Below, piece by piece: positions 15,825-23,875 of a DNA stretch of 64,000 nucleotides. The notes under the pieces were generated by a model. It made no database searches. It worked only from the letters and a program-made list of their open reading frames with translations, and was not told the origin of the DNA. The stretch's first letter is position 1, and the number at the start of each line of letters is the position of its first letter. The DNA comes from Frigoribacterium sp. CFBP 13712 (lineage in GTDB: Bacteria > Actinomycetota > Actinomycetes > Actinomycetales > Microbacteriaceae), in NCBI RefSeq assembly GCF_014842255.1, contig NZ_JACYVH010000004.1:160399-224398 (forward strand), read 5' to 3'. The translations under genes were made by a program, and so were the position numbers.

Positions 15825-17224
15825 GCACGATGTTCCGCAGCCTCTCGCTGGTCAACTACCGGCTGTGGTTCGCCGGCGCCCTCGTGTCGAACATCGGCAC
15901 GTGGATGCAGCGCACGGCGCAGGACTGGCTCGTCCTCACCGATCTGACCGACGACGATGCGACGGCGCTCGGCATCACCATGGCGCTGCAGTTCGCGCCG
16001 CCCATCCTGATGGTGCCCGTCACGGGGCTGATCGCCGACCGGTTCGACCGGAGACGGCTGCTGATGGTGACGCAGCTGAGCATGGGCCTGCTCGGACTCG
16101 CCCTCGGCCTGCTCGTGCTGACCGACACGGTCGAGCTCTGGATGGTCTACGTCTTCGCTCTGCTGCTCGGCGTCGCAGCCGCCATCGATGCGCCCGTGCG
16201 GCAGAGCTTCGTCTCCGAGCTCGTCCCGCCCGGTCATCTCACCAACGCCGTCAGTCTCAACTCGGCCTCGTTCAACGGCGCCCGCCTGATCGGCCCGGCC
16301 GTCGCGGGGGTGCTCATCGCGACGATCGGCACGGGCTGGGTGTTCATGATCAACGCCGGCTCGTTCGCGGCGGTGCTGCTGTCGCTGCGGTTCATCCGGG
16401 TGGCGCAGCTCGAGCTGAAACCGGTCGTCTCGCGAGCGAAGGGCCAGATCAGAGAGGGGTTCCGGTACGTCCGCGACCGTCCCGACCTCGTGGTCGTCTT
16501 CGTCATGGTGTTCGTGATCGGCACCTTCGGCCTCAACTTCGCCATCTTCACCTCGACGATGGCGAGCGTCGAGTTCGGCACCGACGCGAGCGGCTTCGGC
16601 CTGCTCTCGTCGTGCATCGCCGTCGGCTCGCTGGTCGGCGCCCTGCTCTCGGCCCGACGCGAGCGGCCCCGATGGCGCGTGCTGATCGCGGCCGCGCTCG
16701 CCTTCGGCGTGACCTGCCTCGTCTCGGCCCTGATGCCGTCGTACTGGAGCTTCGCCGCCGTGCTCGTCGCGGTCGGGCTGTCGTCGATCACCCTCATGAC
16801 GACGGCGAACGCGACCGTGCAGCTGACGACGGCACCGAGGATGCGCGGCCGCGTCATGGCCCTCTACATGGCGGTCTTCACGGGTGGCACGCCGCTCGGC
16901 GCACCGGTGGTCGGCTGGGTCGCCGACGTGGCCGGCCCCCGCTGGGCCATCGGCGTGGCCGCCGCCTCGGGCTTCGTCGCCGCCGCCGTGGCGATCGTGT
17001 GGCTGATCCGGGGTCGGCATCTGCGCGTGCATCGGGTGCTGCCCGACGACCCGGCGGTCGCGACGGGCGCGCTTCCCGTGGTCGGTGCGGGGCGGTTCCA
17101 CTACACGCTGCAGCACGACGGCGACGCCGCGGGGCAGACCGCCGCGCGCGAGCGCGCCGCGCGCGAGCAGGCGGCCCGCGATCTCGGTCTGGACGAGGGG
17201 ACCGCGACGGATCGGCCGACCTGA
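15821..17224 (+). CDS. MFS transporter (DHA3/MFS_3 type exporter)
   Basis: The 467-residue protein begins MFRSL-like, then [28 protein letters not shown], the signature start of the MFS_3 (PF05977-like) exporters. About 12 membrane segments follow, with a central loop near residues 200-225. A conserved [14 protein letters not shown] lies near residue 347. The cytoplasmic tail (about 400-467) is Ala/Arg/Glu-rich. Such proteins export drugs or siderophores; the substrate is unknown. The GTG at 15821 is chosen because AGGGCG lies 6 nt upstream and the start overlaps the leader-ORF stop; an ATG at 15830 is possible. The stop codon is fused to an exact dispersed word. Confidence 0.9.
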   Translation: MSTMFRSLSLVNYRLWFAGALVSNIGTWMQRTAQDWLVLTDLTDDDATALGITMALQFAPPILMVPVTGLIADRFDRRRLLMVTQLSMGLLGLALGLLVLTDTVELWMVYVFALLLGVAAAIDAPVRQSFVSELVPPGHLTNAVSLNSASFNGARLIGPAVAGVLIATIGTGWVFMINAGSFAAVLLSLRFIRVAQLELKPVVSRAKGQIREGFRYVRDRPDLVVVFVMVFVIGTFGLNFAIFTSTMASVEFGTDASGFGLLSSCIAVGSLVGALLSARRERPRWRVLIAAALAFGVTCLVSALMPSYWSFAAVLVAVGLSSITLMTTANATVQLTTAPRMRGRVMALYMAVFTGGTPLGAPVVGWVADVAGPRWAIGVAAASGFVAAAVAIVWLIRGRHLRVHRVLPDDPAVATGALPVVGAGRFHYTLQHDGDAAGQTAARERAAREQAARDLGLDEGTATDRPT

Positions 17225-17239
17225 CCCGCGCCTCCTCGG
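17223..17239 (-). repeat. exact dispersed word at the MFS stop codon
   Basis: GACCCGCGCCTCCTCGG begins at the second base of the MFS TGA stop (17222-17224). Confidence 0.85.
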
Positions 17240-17325
17240 GCCGACGGTTCTGTCGACCCGCGCACTGGGGGCCCACCGGCCCAGCGCTCCGCCTCTAGGG
17301 TGAGTGGTGAGGATGTCCCAGCATC

Positions 17326-17331
17326 TAAACT
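17326..17331 (+). promoter_or_regulatory. possible -10 for the SpoIIE-type phosphatase gene
   Basis: TAAACT lies in a short AT-richer stretch 82 nt before the ATG; another TAGGGT occurs at 17296. No convincing -35 was seen. Confidence 0.35.
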
Positions 17332-17412
17332 GGACGGACCTTTCCACCTCTTCGTGCGACGGGTACCACAGGCACGAAACGGACGGTCACCGCCGCCCGC
17401 GAGGGAGGACGC

Positions 17413-18717
17413 ATGTCGGATCAGAGCACCAGCGGGCCTCGGTCGCGGTTCCTCACCCGGGCAGCCGAGCGGATCACGACCCGCCGCCTCCCGTTCGTCA
17501 AGCAGGCGTTCATCGCCGCGCTCATGCTCGCCGCGGGCGTGCTCAGCACGAGCGCGCCGTGGCTGACGGTGACCGACGCCGTCGCCCTCTGGTCCGGGGT
17601 CGCCCTGGCGGGCCTCGCCCTCGGCTTCGCGCTCGCCATCGACCGGGGCGTCGTGCCGCTGCGCTGGGAGCTGCTGATCCCCGCCGCCGACTTCGTCGCC
17701 GTGGGTCTCCTCCGGCACGGCACCGGCGACAGCCGATCGGTCTACCTGAACTTCGTGCTGCTGCCCATCGTCTGGATCGCGGCCAACCCGGGACGACGCC
17801 ACGTCGTCTACCCGGCCATCGGTTCGTCGGTCACCCTGCTGATGCCGTTCCTCTTCGACCCGTCGGGGCCGCCGTCGAGCGAGGTCGTGCGACTCGTGCT
17901 GTCCGTCGTCGTCTACGGGACCCTCGCGGTCGCCGTGAACGAGCTGGCCCGGCAGGCCGAACTGCGCCTCACCCTGTCGCAGGCCCGGCGTCGCGCGGTT
18001 CAGGGCGAGCTCGACCGCGCCGCCGTGGTCCAGCAGTCGCTGCTGCCGCCGGACGCGTCGACCCTGCCGAACTCGTTCTCGGTCTTCGGCGCGTGCGTGC
18101 CGGCCCGCACGGTCGGCGGCGACTTCTTCGACTGGTACCCCACCGACGACGGCATCGCGCTGACCCTCGGCGACGTCATGGGCAAGGGCGTCGGCGCGGG
18201 CATGATCGCGGCAGCCGTCCGGGCGGTCATGCGCAGCTCGGCCGACGAGTCGGACCCTGCGACGGCCCTCAAGCGCGCCTCCACGGGGGTCGAGACGGGC
18301 GGTCTCGGGGTCGACACCCAGTTCACCACCTGCTTCCATGCCCGGATCGGCATGGACGGCGTCATCCACTGGTCGGACGCCGGTCACGGCCTCGCCGTGC
18401 TGCGCCGCGCAGATGGAACGGTCGAGCGGCTGCGCTCGCTCAACCTGCCGATCGGCATCGGCACGGAGTGGACGACGTTCACCACGCAGGCCCGCGCCGG
18501 CGACACCCTGATCTGCGTCAGCGACGGCGTGCTCGACCTCTACGACGACGAGCTGGAGGCGGTCAACCGCTTCGAGGACCTCGTGCGTCAGACGCCCGGC
18601 GCGGCCGCCATCGTCCACTCGATCGCCGCCACGGCCGGGTTGGAGGAGCGTCCCGACGACGTGACGGTCATGGCGGCGACGTTCGAGCCGGCCCGCACGA
18701 CCCCGACCCGCGACTAG
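17413..18717 (+). CDS. membrane-bound SpoIIE/RsbU-type PP2C phosphatase
   Basis: The 434-residue protein has a strong GAGGGAGGA site before the ATG. Residues about 30-175 hold several membrane segments without a recognised sensor fold. A short coiled linker (about 175-215, ELARQAELRLTLSQARRRAV) leads into a PP2C-like domain with VGGDFFDWY, LGDVMGKGVGAGM, DAGHGLAVL and SDGVLDLYDDE, which supply the metal-binding aspartates. Enzymes of this type dephosphorylate anti-sigma-factor antagonists or make signalling outputs in partner switching. No anti-sigma gene is next to it, so the partner is elsewhere. It is convergent with the following gene, 17 bp apart. Confidence 0.9.
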   Translation: MSDQSTSGPRSRFLTRAAERITTRRLPFVKQAFIAALMLAAGVLSTSAPWLTVTDAVALWSGVALAGLALGFALAIDRGVVPLRWELLIPAADFVAVGLLRHGTGDSRSVYLNFVLLPIVWIAANPGRRHVVYPAIGSSVTLLMPFLFDPSGPPSSEVVRLVLSVVVYGTLAVAVNELARQAELRLTLSQARRRAVQGELDRAAVVQQSLLPPDASTLPNSFSVFGACVPARTVGGDFFDWYPTDDGIALTLGDVMGKGVGAGMIAAAVRAVMRSSADESDPATALKRASTGVETGGLGVDTQFTTCFHARIGMDGVIHWSDAGHGLAVLRRADGTVERLRSLNLPIGIGTEWTTFTTQARAGDTLICVSDGVLDLYDDELEAVNRFEDLVRQTPGAAAIVHSIAATAGLEERPDDVTVMAATFEPARTTPTRD

Positions 18718-18734
18718 ACGCTCCCCCCGAACGG

Positions 18735-19655
18735 CTACCGGTCGAAGAAGTCGCTCAACCCGGGGATCTGGAAGTTCGAGCCGAACTCGCTCGCCTGCTC
18801 GCCGAGACCGCCGACGAAGTCCCCGCCGCTCGCGGCGAGGTCCTCCCCGCTCGCGGCGAGACCGTCGACGCCCTCGAAGCCGCCCAGCCCCTCGAGACCC
18901 TCGAACCCGCCGGTGAACTGCTCGAAGTCGACGCCCGAGGCGAGGGCGTCGGTCAGCAGCGGTGCCGCGACGGCGCTGAGGGCCGCCCCGCCGGCCACCG
19001 CGAGCGCGAGGCCTCCGAGTGCGGCGACGCCGGCACCGGCGGCGGCACCGGCCGCCACCTTGCCCCCGCTGCTGCCCAGCACGCGCTTCATCAGCCCGGG
19101 CCGGGCGACCTCGCCGCGGGTCGCCGAGCGGGCCAGGTCGGCCGGGCTGCTCGACGCCGGGCGATCGCCGGCCGGGGACTCGGCGGTGAGACGGGCCAGC
19201 ACCTGCTCGCGCTGCGCGGGCGTCAGTCGCTCGAACGCGTCGCGGTGCACCTGCTCGAGCTGCTGCGGAGGCGCGGTCTGAAGGAGGTAGTCGTACTTGG
19301 CGAGCGCCTGCCGGTCGGCGGGCGACAGCCCGGCACCGGATCGTCCGTCGCGAGCCTGCCCGGGGTTCTGCTGCCGGGGCGCGCCCTGGCCGTAGCCCTG
19401 CTGGCCCTGGTCATAGCCCTGGGGCTGGCGGTCGTAGCCCTGGTCATGGCCGTAGCCCTGCTGGCCCTGGCCGTAGCCCTGGCCGCCCTGCCCCTGTCGG
19501 TCGTCGCCCGTCACCTTGTCGGTGACCTTGCGGACCATGTCGCGCCAGTCCGTCGACCCGGAGGCCGAGCCTGATCGCGCACCCGAGCCGCTCCCGGAGT
19601 TCGAGTTGTCGAGCGCGCGCTTGGCGGCGCCGATGAGTCGTGAGAAGTCAGCCAT
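18735..19655 (-). CDS. Q/G/Y-rich conserved actinobacterial protein of unknown function
   Basis: The 306-residue protein starts MADFSRLIGAAKRAL (ATG at 19655). Residues about 25-105 are low complexity: an SGSGS stretch, then imperfect GYGQGQQ / GYDQGQQ units, prion-like in composition. A conserved block follows at about 120-185 (LSPADRQALAKYDYLLQTAP, then LTPAQREQVLARLTAE). I recall this block in actinobacterial proteins loosely labelled cation-transporting ATPase, but no ATPase motif is present. Residues about 215-255 form a Gly/Ala-rich hydrophobic stretch able to span the membrane, and the tail is Gly/Phe/Glu-rich. Function unknown. A longer reading to 19766 lacks support. Confidence 0.7.
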   Translation of the reverse strand: MADFSRLIGAAKRALDNSNSGSGSGARSGSASGSTDWRDMVRKVTDKVTGDDRQGQGGQGYGQGQQGYGHDQGYDRQPQGYDQGQQGYGQGAPRQQNPGQARDGRSGAGLSPADRQALAKYDYLLQTAPPQQLEQVHRDAFERLTPAQREQVLARLTAESPAGDRPASSSPADLARSATRGEVARPGLMKRVLGSSGGKVAAGAAAGAGVAALGGLALAVAGGAALSAVAAPLLTDALASGVDFEQFTGGFEGLEGLGGFEGVDGLAASGEDLAASGGDFVGGLGEQASEFGSNFQIPGLSDFFDR

Positions 19656-19873
19656 GCGTCGATGCTGTCGACCCCGGATCGGAGAAGACCCCGCGAACCC
19701 CGTGCAACCGCCCGGAACGTGCGCACTGTGCACGACACAGCGCCTCCTCCGCGCACCCGTGCTCACCCGCGGAGCTCTCCCGAGGACTACATTCTCAGCA
19801 GGGCTGCATCACCCTGCCCGTCCCATCCGGGCCCGTAAGGCCCGTCCGTCCCGTCCGCAAGAGGAGGTGCCCC

Positions 19874-20845
19874 ATGAACAGAGTCTCCGCAGCAGTCACC
19901 GCCGGACTCGTCATGAGCGCCGCCGGTCTGCTGATCGCCCTCGCCTCGACCTTCCGGCTCGTGCAGACGGGTCTCTTCACCGGCGACTACGTCGCCCCCG
20001 GCCAGCTCGACTTCGAGGCCGTGGCGTTCGCCGTGCTCGGCATCGGCCTCTTCGTCTCAGGGCTCGCCTTCGCCCTGGTCGGTCTCGCCGACATAGTCCT
20101 CGGCGCCCTGCCCGCCGACTCGGTCGAACCGACCTCCGACCCCGCCGAGGAGGCGCGCCAGGCCCCCGCGGACCAGCGCGCGGTCGTTCCCCGCCCGGCT
20201 CCGGCTCCCCCGGCCCGCGCCTCCTCCGCTCCCGACCGTGCGGGCTACGAGCCCGCCGCGTACGAGCCGGCCCGCCACGCCTCCGTCCAGGACGAGCCCC
20301 GGGGGTACGTGCCCGAGGGGCGCGCACCCGAGAGACCGGCGCCCGTCGACGACGCTCCGGTCGGGCCCAGCGCCGCCGACCGGCTGCGCACCCGGAGTGC
20401 GACGATCGCGGCCGCGGCCGGACCGATCGCCAAGTCGGGGTGGGACCGCGTCCGCAGCGGCAGCCGGGCCGCCGGGGCCGCGACCGCCGCCGGGGCGCGC
20501 GCCACGGGGGATGGCATGCGCCGCGCCTCCTCGGCCGCTGCGGCCCGTGCCCGCGAGAACGCCCGCGCCCTCGCCGCCGCGCGCGAGGTCGACCGCCAGC
20601 GCGACCTCGAGCGCGAGGAGGCCCTGACCAGCGCCCGCGCGAGGTTCCTCGCCGACCGCCATTCGCCGACGACGCCCGCTCCCACGACGCTGCGCCCGGC
20701 GAACCTGCCTCATGTGTCGCCGCGTCCTGCGGAGCAGCGACCCGTGTCGAAACGCCCGGCAGGGCAGCGCCCGGCGGAGCAGCGTCCGGCGGAGCAGCCG
20801 CCGACCGCCGAGACGCCGACCGGCTCCGGCACCCGACTGCGCTGA
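19874..20845 (+). CDS. two-TM membrane protein with long Pro/Ala/Arg-rich tail
   Basis: The 323-residue protein has a near-perfect GAGGAGG ribosome site before the ATG at 19874. Two hydrophobic segments (about 8-28 and 55-80) are followed by a long cytoplasmic tail. The tail is disordered: Pro/Ala/Glu-rich, then an Arg/Ala-rich helical part (about 205-265), then repeated RPAEQRPA-type units at the end. I recognise no family. The tail contains several variants of the dispersed word (near 20147, 20214 and 20521), translated in different frames. It may act as a membrane-tethered scaffold, but that is speculation. The high Arg content could make the tail bind nucleic acid. Confidence 0.6.
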   Translation: MNRVSAAVTAGLVMSAAGLLIALASTFRLVQTGLFTGDYVAPGQLDFEAVAFAVLGIGLFVSGLAFALVGLADIVLGALPADSVEPTSDPAEEARQAPADQRAVVPRPAPAPPARASSAPDRAGYEPAAYEPARHASVQDEPRGYVPEGRAPERPAPVDDAPVGPSAADRLRTRSATIAAAAGPIAKSGWDRVRSGSRAAGAATAAGARATGDGMRRASSAAAARARENARALAAAREVDRQRDLEREEALTSARARFLADRHSPTTPAPTTLRPANLPHVSPRPAEQRPVSKRPAGQRPAEQRPAEQPPTAETPTGSGTRLR

Positions 20846-20892
20846 CTCCACAGGTCGGCCGTCGACCCCGACGGCGGCTCGTCGTCGTGACC

Positions 20893-20904
20893 TAGGCTCG
20901 GCTC
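20893..20904 (+). promoter_or_regulatory. leaderless -10 of the GH114-like gene
   Basis: TAGGCT (20893-20898) is followed by 6 nt and then the GTG start at 20905; no ribosome site is present. Confidence 0.55.
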
Positions 20905-21801
20905 GTGCCGAACACCATCGAACCGACCTCTCCTCGCAGCCTCGCCCGGGTCCGCTCGACCCGCCGATCCGCCCGCTTCGGGGCCGCTCTCGCGACCTGC
21001 GCCGTGCTCGTGCTCGGGGTGACCGCCTGCTCGACGGGGTCGGGTGACGGTGCGGCCAGCGCCTCCTCGTCCGAGGTCGCCCTGCCGCCGACCGGCGCGG
21101 GGTTCGATTACCAGTTAGGAGGCGCGTCGGCCGTCCCCGACGGAGCCTCGGTCGTCGCACGAGACAGCACCGACGAACCCGCCGACGGCGCCTACGGCAT
21201 CTGCTACGTGAACGGATTCCAGACCCAGCCGGGCGTCGACTGGCCGAGCGATCTGCTCGTGCGACTGCCCGGCGGCGAACCGCTGGTCGACCCGAACTGG
21301 CCCGACGAGCACATCCTCGACATCGCGACCGACCCGAACCGTCAGGCGATCGCCGCCCGCCTGGCGACCAGCATCGACGGCTGCGCCGACGCCGGCTACC
21401 AGGCGGTGGAGTTCGACAACCTCGACTCGTGGACCCGCTCCGACGGCGCGTTCGACGAAGACGACGCGGTCGCCTACGCGACGCTGCTCGTCGCCGAGGC
21501 CCATGAGGTCGGTCTGGCGGCCGCGCAGAAGAACACGGCCGATCTCGGCGCCCGCGGTCGAGACGAGATCGGCTACGACTTCGCGATCACGGAGGAGTGC
21601 GATCTCTTCGACGAGTGCGACACGTTCACCGACGTGTACGGCGCGCTGGTGTTCGACGTCGAGTACACCGACGACCTGCGGGGCACGGCCGCCGAGGTGT
21701 GCGACCGCGTCGCCGCGCTCGACCCGGCGCCCACGACGATCGTGCGCGACCGCGACCTCGTGCCGGCCGACGACCCGGCCTACGCGTACACCGCCTGTTG
21801 A
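20905..21801 (+). CDS. GH114-like lipoprotein (endo-alpha-1,4-polygalactosaminidase family)
   Basis: The 298-residue protein has a long basic N-terminus, a hydrophobic segment (about 26-41) and a lipobox ending VTAC (Cys42), so it should be lipid-anchored. After a Ser/Ala linker, the body (about 60-298) has the TIM-barrel pattern of GH114 and TM1410-type domains: YGICYVNGFQTQ, a conserved DGCADAGYQAVEFDNLDSW with candidate catalytic Glu and Asp, and AAQKNTADLG. Characterised members hydrolyse galactosamine-containing exopolysaccharide; this one may remodel surface polymer. The specific substrate is inference. A short pentanucleotide array starts just after the stop codon. Confidence 0.82.
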   Translation: MPNTIEPTSPRSLARVRSTRRSARFGAALATCAVLVLGVTACSTGSGDGAASASSSEVALPPTGAGFDYQLGGASAVPDGASVVARDSTDEPADGAYGICYVNGFQTQPGVDWPSDLLVRLPGGEPLVDPNWPDEHILDIATDPNRQAIAARLATSIDGCADAGYQAVEFDNLDSWTRSDGAFDEDDAVAYATLLVAEAHEVGLAAAQKNTADLGARGRDEIGYDFAITEECDLFDECDTFTDVYGALVFDVEYTDDLRGTAAEVCDRVAALDPAPTTIVRDRDLVPADDPAYAYTAC

Positions 21802-21805
21802 GCCG

Positions 21806-21891
21806 CGCTGCGCTGCGCTGCTTTGCGCTGCGCTGCGCTGAGCTGAGCTGAGCTGCTTTGCACTGCACTGCACTGCGCTGCGCTGCGCTGC
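21806..21891. repeat. pentanucleotide array
   Basis: About 17 units of five bases run from just beyond the stop at 21801: mostly GCTGC, with blocks of GCTGA, ACTGC and TTTGC. The block order TTTGC-GCTGC appears twice, as if a larger unit were duplicated. Confidence 0.8.
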
Positions 21892-21910
21892 GTGGAGCTA
21901 CTCGGGGTGC

Positions 21911-21972
21911 GGCGGGTTCCCGTCATCGGCGGCGGGTCAGCGCTGACCCGCCACGGATGACGGGAACCCGCC
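21911..21972. repeat. nested perfect palindromes
   Basis: Outer arms of 17 bp (21911-21927, GGCGGGTTCCCGTCATC, and 21956-21972) match perfectly. They enclose a perfect 22-bp palindrome (21931-21952, arm GGCGGGTCAGC). Inner and outer arms share GGCGGGT. It could end transcription of the GH114-like gene; both neighbouring genes run on the plus strand. Confidence 0.85.
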
Positions 21973-22004
21973 GAACCGCCGAGAGACCGCCCGGGGGCCC
22001 GCCC

Positions 22005-22017
22005 TAGACTCGCGGGC
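22005..22017 (+). promoter_or_regulatory. leaderless -10 of the gene at 22018
   Basis: TAGACT (22005-22010), then 7 nt, then ATG at 22018; no ribosome site is visible. Confidence 0.55.
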
Positions 22018-23046
22018 ATGAGGCGCCACCTTCGCTGGATCATCCCCCTCGCCGCCGGCGTGCTGGCCGTCGTGGTGCTGCCCCTGATCGCCGGCGCCAT
22101 CACCTCGAGCACGAGCACGAGCACCTCCTCGTCGACCATCGGCGCGACCCTCGGGTCGAGCATCGCCTCGCTGGCCGTCGTGCTCGCCATCCCGGTGTGC
22201 GTGGTCGTCGCGGTCGTGCTGACCGTCCGTGGCGCGATGCGCACCTTCCGCGACTGGCGTCACCGCACCGGGCGCTACACGCGATCCGAGCGCAGCGCCG
22301 AGCTCGTCAGGGTCGACCGCGCGAGCGCGAGCGAGGCCGCCTGGGCCGAGGCGCGACGCCTCCGCCGGGCGCTGCTCGATCAGCAGGTGCCGCAGACCAT
22401 CCCCGTCTGGGAGGTCGTGCCGCAGCCGGGCGAGGTCTTCTTCTACAGCGTGGGGGTCGAGTACGAGCGCTACTACGGTCAGACCGTCGCTCAGGGCGGG
22501 GGCAGCAGGTTCTTCGTCGGCAGCCCCGCGTTCGTGCTCGCCGGGCTCGCCGTCTCGACGCTGAGCAACGCCTCGGCTCGGCGATCGGCCGAGGCGCAGG
22601 CCCGCGACCAGTGGCGCGAGCACCAGGACGTCCGTCTCGTCGTGTCGAACCAGCGTCTGATCTGCCTGGCGGGCGGGCAGTGGGTCAGCTTCCACTACTC
22701 GGCGATGACGGCCGTCTACCCCGAGGTCGGCGACTGGGCCCTCGTCTGCGAGTTCGACGGCATCACCTCGCCGCTGCGTCTGCGGGGCGTCGACGCCCCG
22801 ATCGCCGCCGTCATGACCCTCTTCGGCACCCACGGCCTCGACGGGGTCGCGAACCACCCGAGCCTGCGTCCGCTCGACGCCGAGCTCGCCACCACGACCC
22901 GACCGGGCAGCACGAGCACCGCCACCGGCACCAGCACCGCCACCGACACCGACACCGACACCGACACCAGCCCAGGCACCGGCACCGGCACCGGCACCAC
23001 CCTCCCTGAGCCCCCCGACCCGCCGGCCCTCACGCCTCGCGGGTGA
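22018..23046 (+). CDS. two-TM membrane protein with Thr/Gly/Asp repeat tail
   Basis: The 342-residue protein has two hydrophobic segments (about 7-28 and 45-75) separated by a Ser/Thr-rich loop. A soluble part (about 80-280) includes a helical charged stretch, then a beta-rich segment with RLVVSNQRLICLAGGQWVSFHYSAM, which resembles PH-like or GRAM-like membrane-associated folds found in actinobacterial envelope proteins. The C-terminus (about 290-335) is a simple repeat of TATG and TDTD units encoded by ACCGGC/ACCGAC hexanucleotides, prone to length change. Function unknown. Its last 17 bp overlap the convergent transglutaminase gene. Confidence 0.7.
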   Translation: MRRHLRWIIPLAAGVLAVVVLPLIAGAITSSTSTSTSSSTIGATLGSSIASLAVVLAIPVCVVVAVVLTVRGAMRTFRDWRHRTGRYTRSERSAELVRVDRASASEAAWAEARRLRRALLDQQVPQTIPVWEVVPQPGEVFFYSVGVEYERYYGQTVAQGGGSRFFVGSPAFVLAGLAVSTLSNASARRSAEAQARDQWREHQDVRLVVSNQRLICLAGGQWVSFHYSAMTAVYPEVGDWALVCEFDGITSPLRLRGVDAPIAAVMTLFGTHGLDGVANHPSLRPLDAELATTTRPGSTSTATGTSTATDTDTDTDTSPGTGTGTGTTLPEPPDPPALTPRG

Positions 23047-23875
23047 TCTCCACCGTCACGAACAGCTTCGAGTTCGACGACCCGGCGTACACCCCGCGCA
23101 GCGGCGGCACGTCGCGGTAGTCGCGCCCCTGGCCGACGATCACGTGCCGCTCCCCGATGTCGATCAGGTTGGTCGGGTCGTAGCCATGCCACGAGCCGCA
23201 GAAGTACTCGACCCAGGCGTGCGACTCCCCCGTCACCGTCTCGCGCAGCTCGGCGTTCGGCTTCGGGTGCAGGTACCCGCTGACGTATCGGGCGGGGATG
23301 CCGGCGGCTCGCAACGCGCCCACCGTGATGTGGGCGATGTCCTGGCAGACCCCGGCCCGCGCCTCCCACGCCTCCGAGGCCGTCGTCTTCACGTTGGTGA
23401 CCCCCGGCAGGTAGGCCACGGCGTCGCCGAGGCGTTCGCAGATCGCGAGCCCCGCGGCGCAGGGCGACGAGGCGGTCGCCGCGATCTCGCGCGCGAGGGC
23501 GACGAGGTCGTCGGGCGGCGTCGTCAGCGGCGTCTGCTCGAGGTGCTCGACGAACTCGGTGGTGGCGCCGGCGACCTCGGCCAGCTCGTGCCAGTCCATC
23601 GCGGAGTCGGGGTGCACGACGGGTCGCACCTCGACCAGCGACGTGGCCGTCAGAGAGAGCTGGCGGTGCGGCAGCAGCACCTCGAACGACGACACCCGGG
23701 TGCCCCAGTAGTCGACGTACTCGTGGGTCGCGGCGACCGGTTCGATGCGCAGATGCGACGAGATGACGAACTGCCCCTCGGTGTGCGCGGGCAGCATGCG
23801 CGCCTCGTTGTAGCTCGCGACGGCCTCGCCGAGGTACGAGAACCCGGTCTGGTGCCTGATGCGCAGTCGGCTCAC
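23030..23875 (-). CDS. transglutaminase-like protein (DUF2126-less, cluster form)
   Basis: The 281-residue protein from a GTG at 23875 overlaps the upstream stop as GTGA. An N-terminal beta domain (about 1-90, bacterial transglutaminase-like N region) precedes the catalytic core. Cys177 in AGVCQDIAH, His219 in ESHAWVEY and Asp233 in YDPTN form the papain-like triad. It probably hydrolyses or forms amide bonds. It is the last gene of the ATP-grasp / alpha-E / transglutaminase trio, a known conserved neighbourhood proposed to build and process a peptide-like product; the product is not known. There is no signal peptide, so it acts in the cytoplasm. Confidence 0.92.
   Translation of the reverse strand: MSRLRIRHQTGFSYLGEAVASYNEARMLPAHTEGQFVISSHLRIEPVAATHEYVDYWGTRVSSFEVLLPHRQLSLTATSLVEVRPVVHPDSAMDWHELAEVAGATTEFVEHLEQTPLTTPPDDLVALAREIAATASSPCAAGLAICERLGDAVAYLPGVTNVKTTASEAWEARAGVCQDIAHITVGALRAAGIPARYVSGYLHPKPNAELRETVTGESHAWVEYFCGSWHGYDPTNLIDIGERHVIVGQGRDYRDVPPLRGVYAGSSNSKLFVTVEITREA

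Noticed and set aside
18735-19655. Cation-transporting ATPase
   Set aside because: A label I recall for the conserved block; there is no P-type ATPase motif (DKTGT) or transport helix set.
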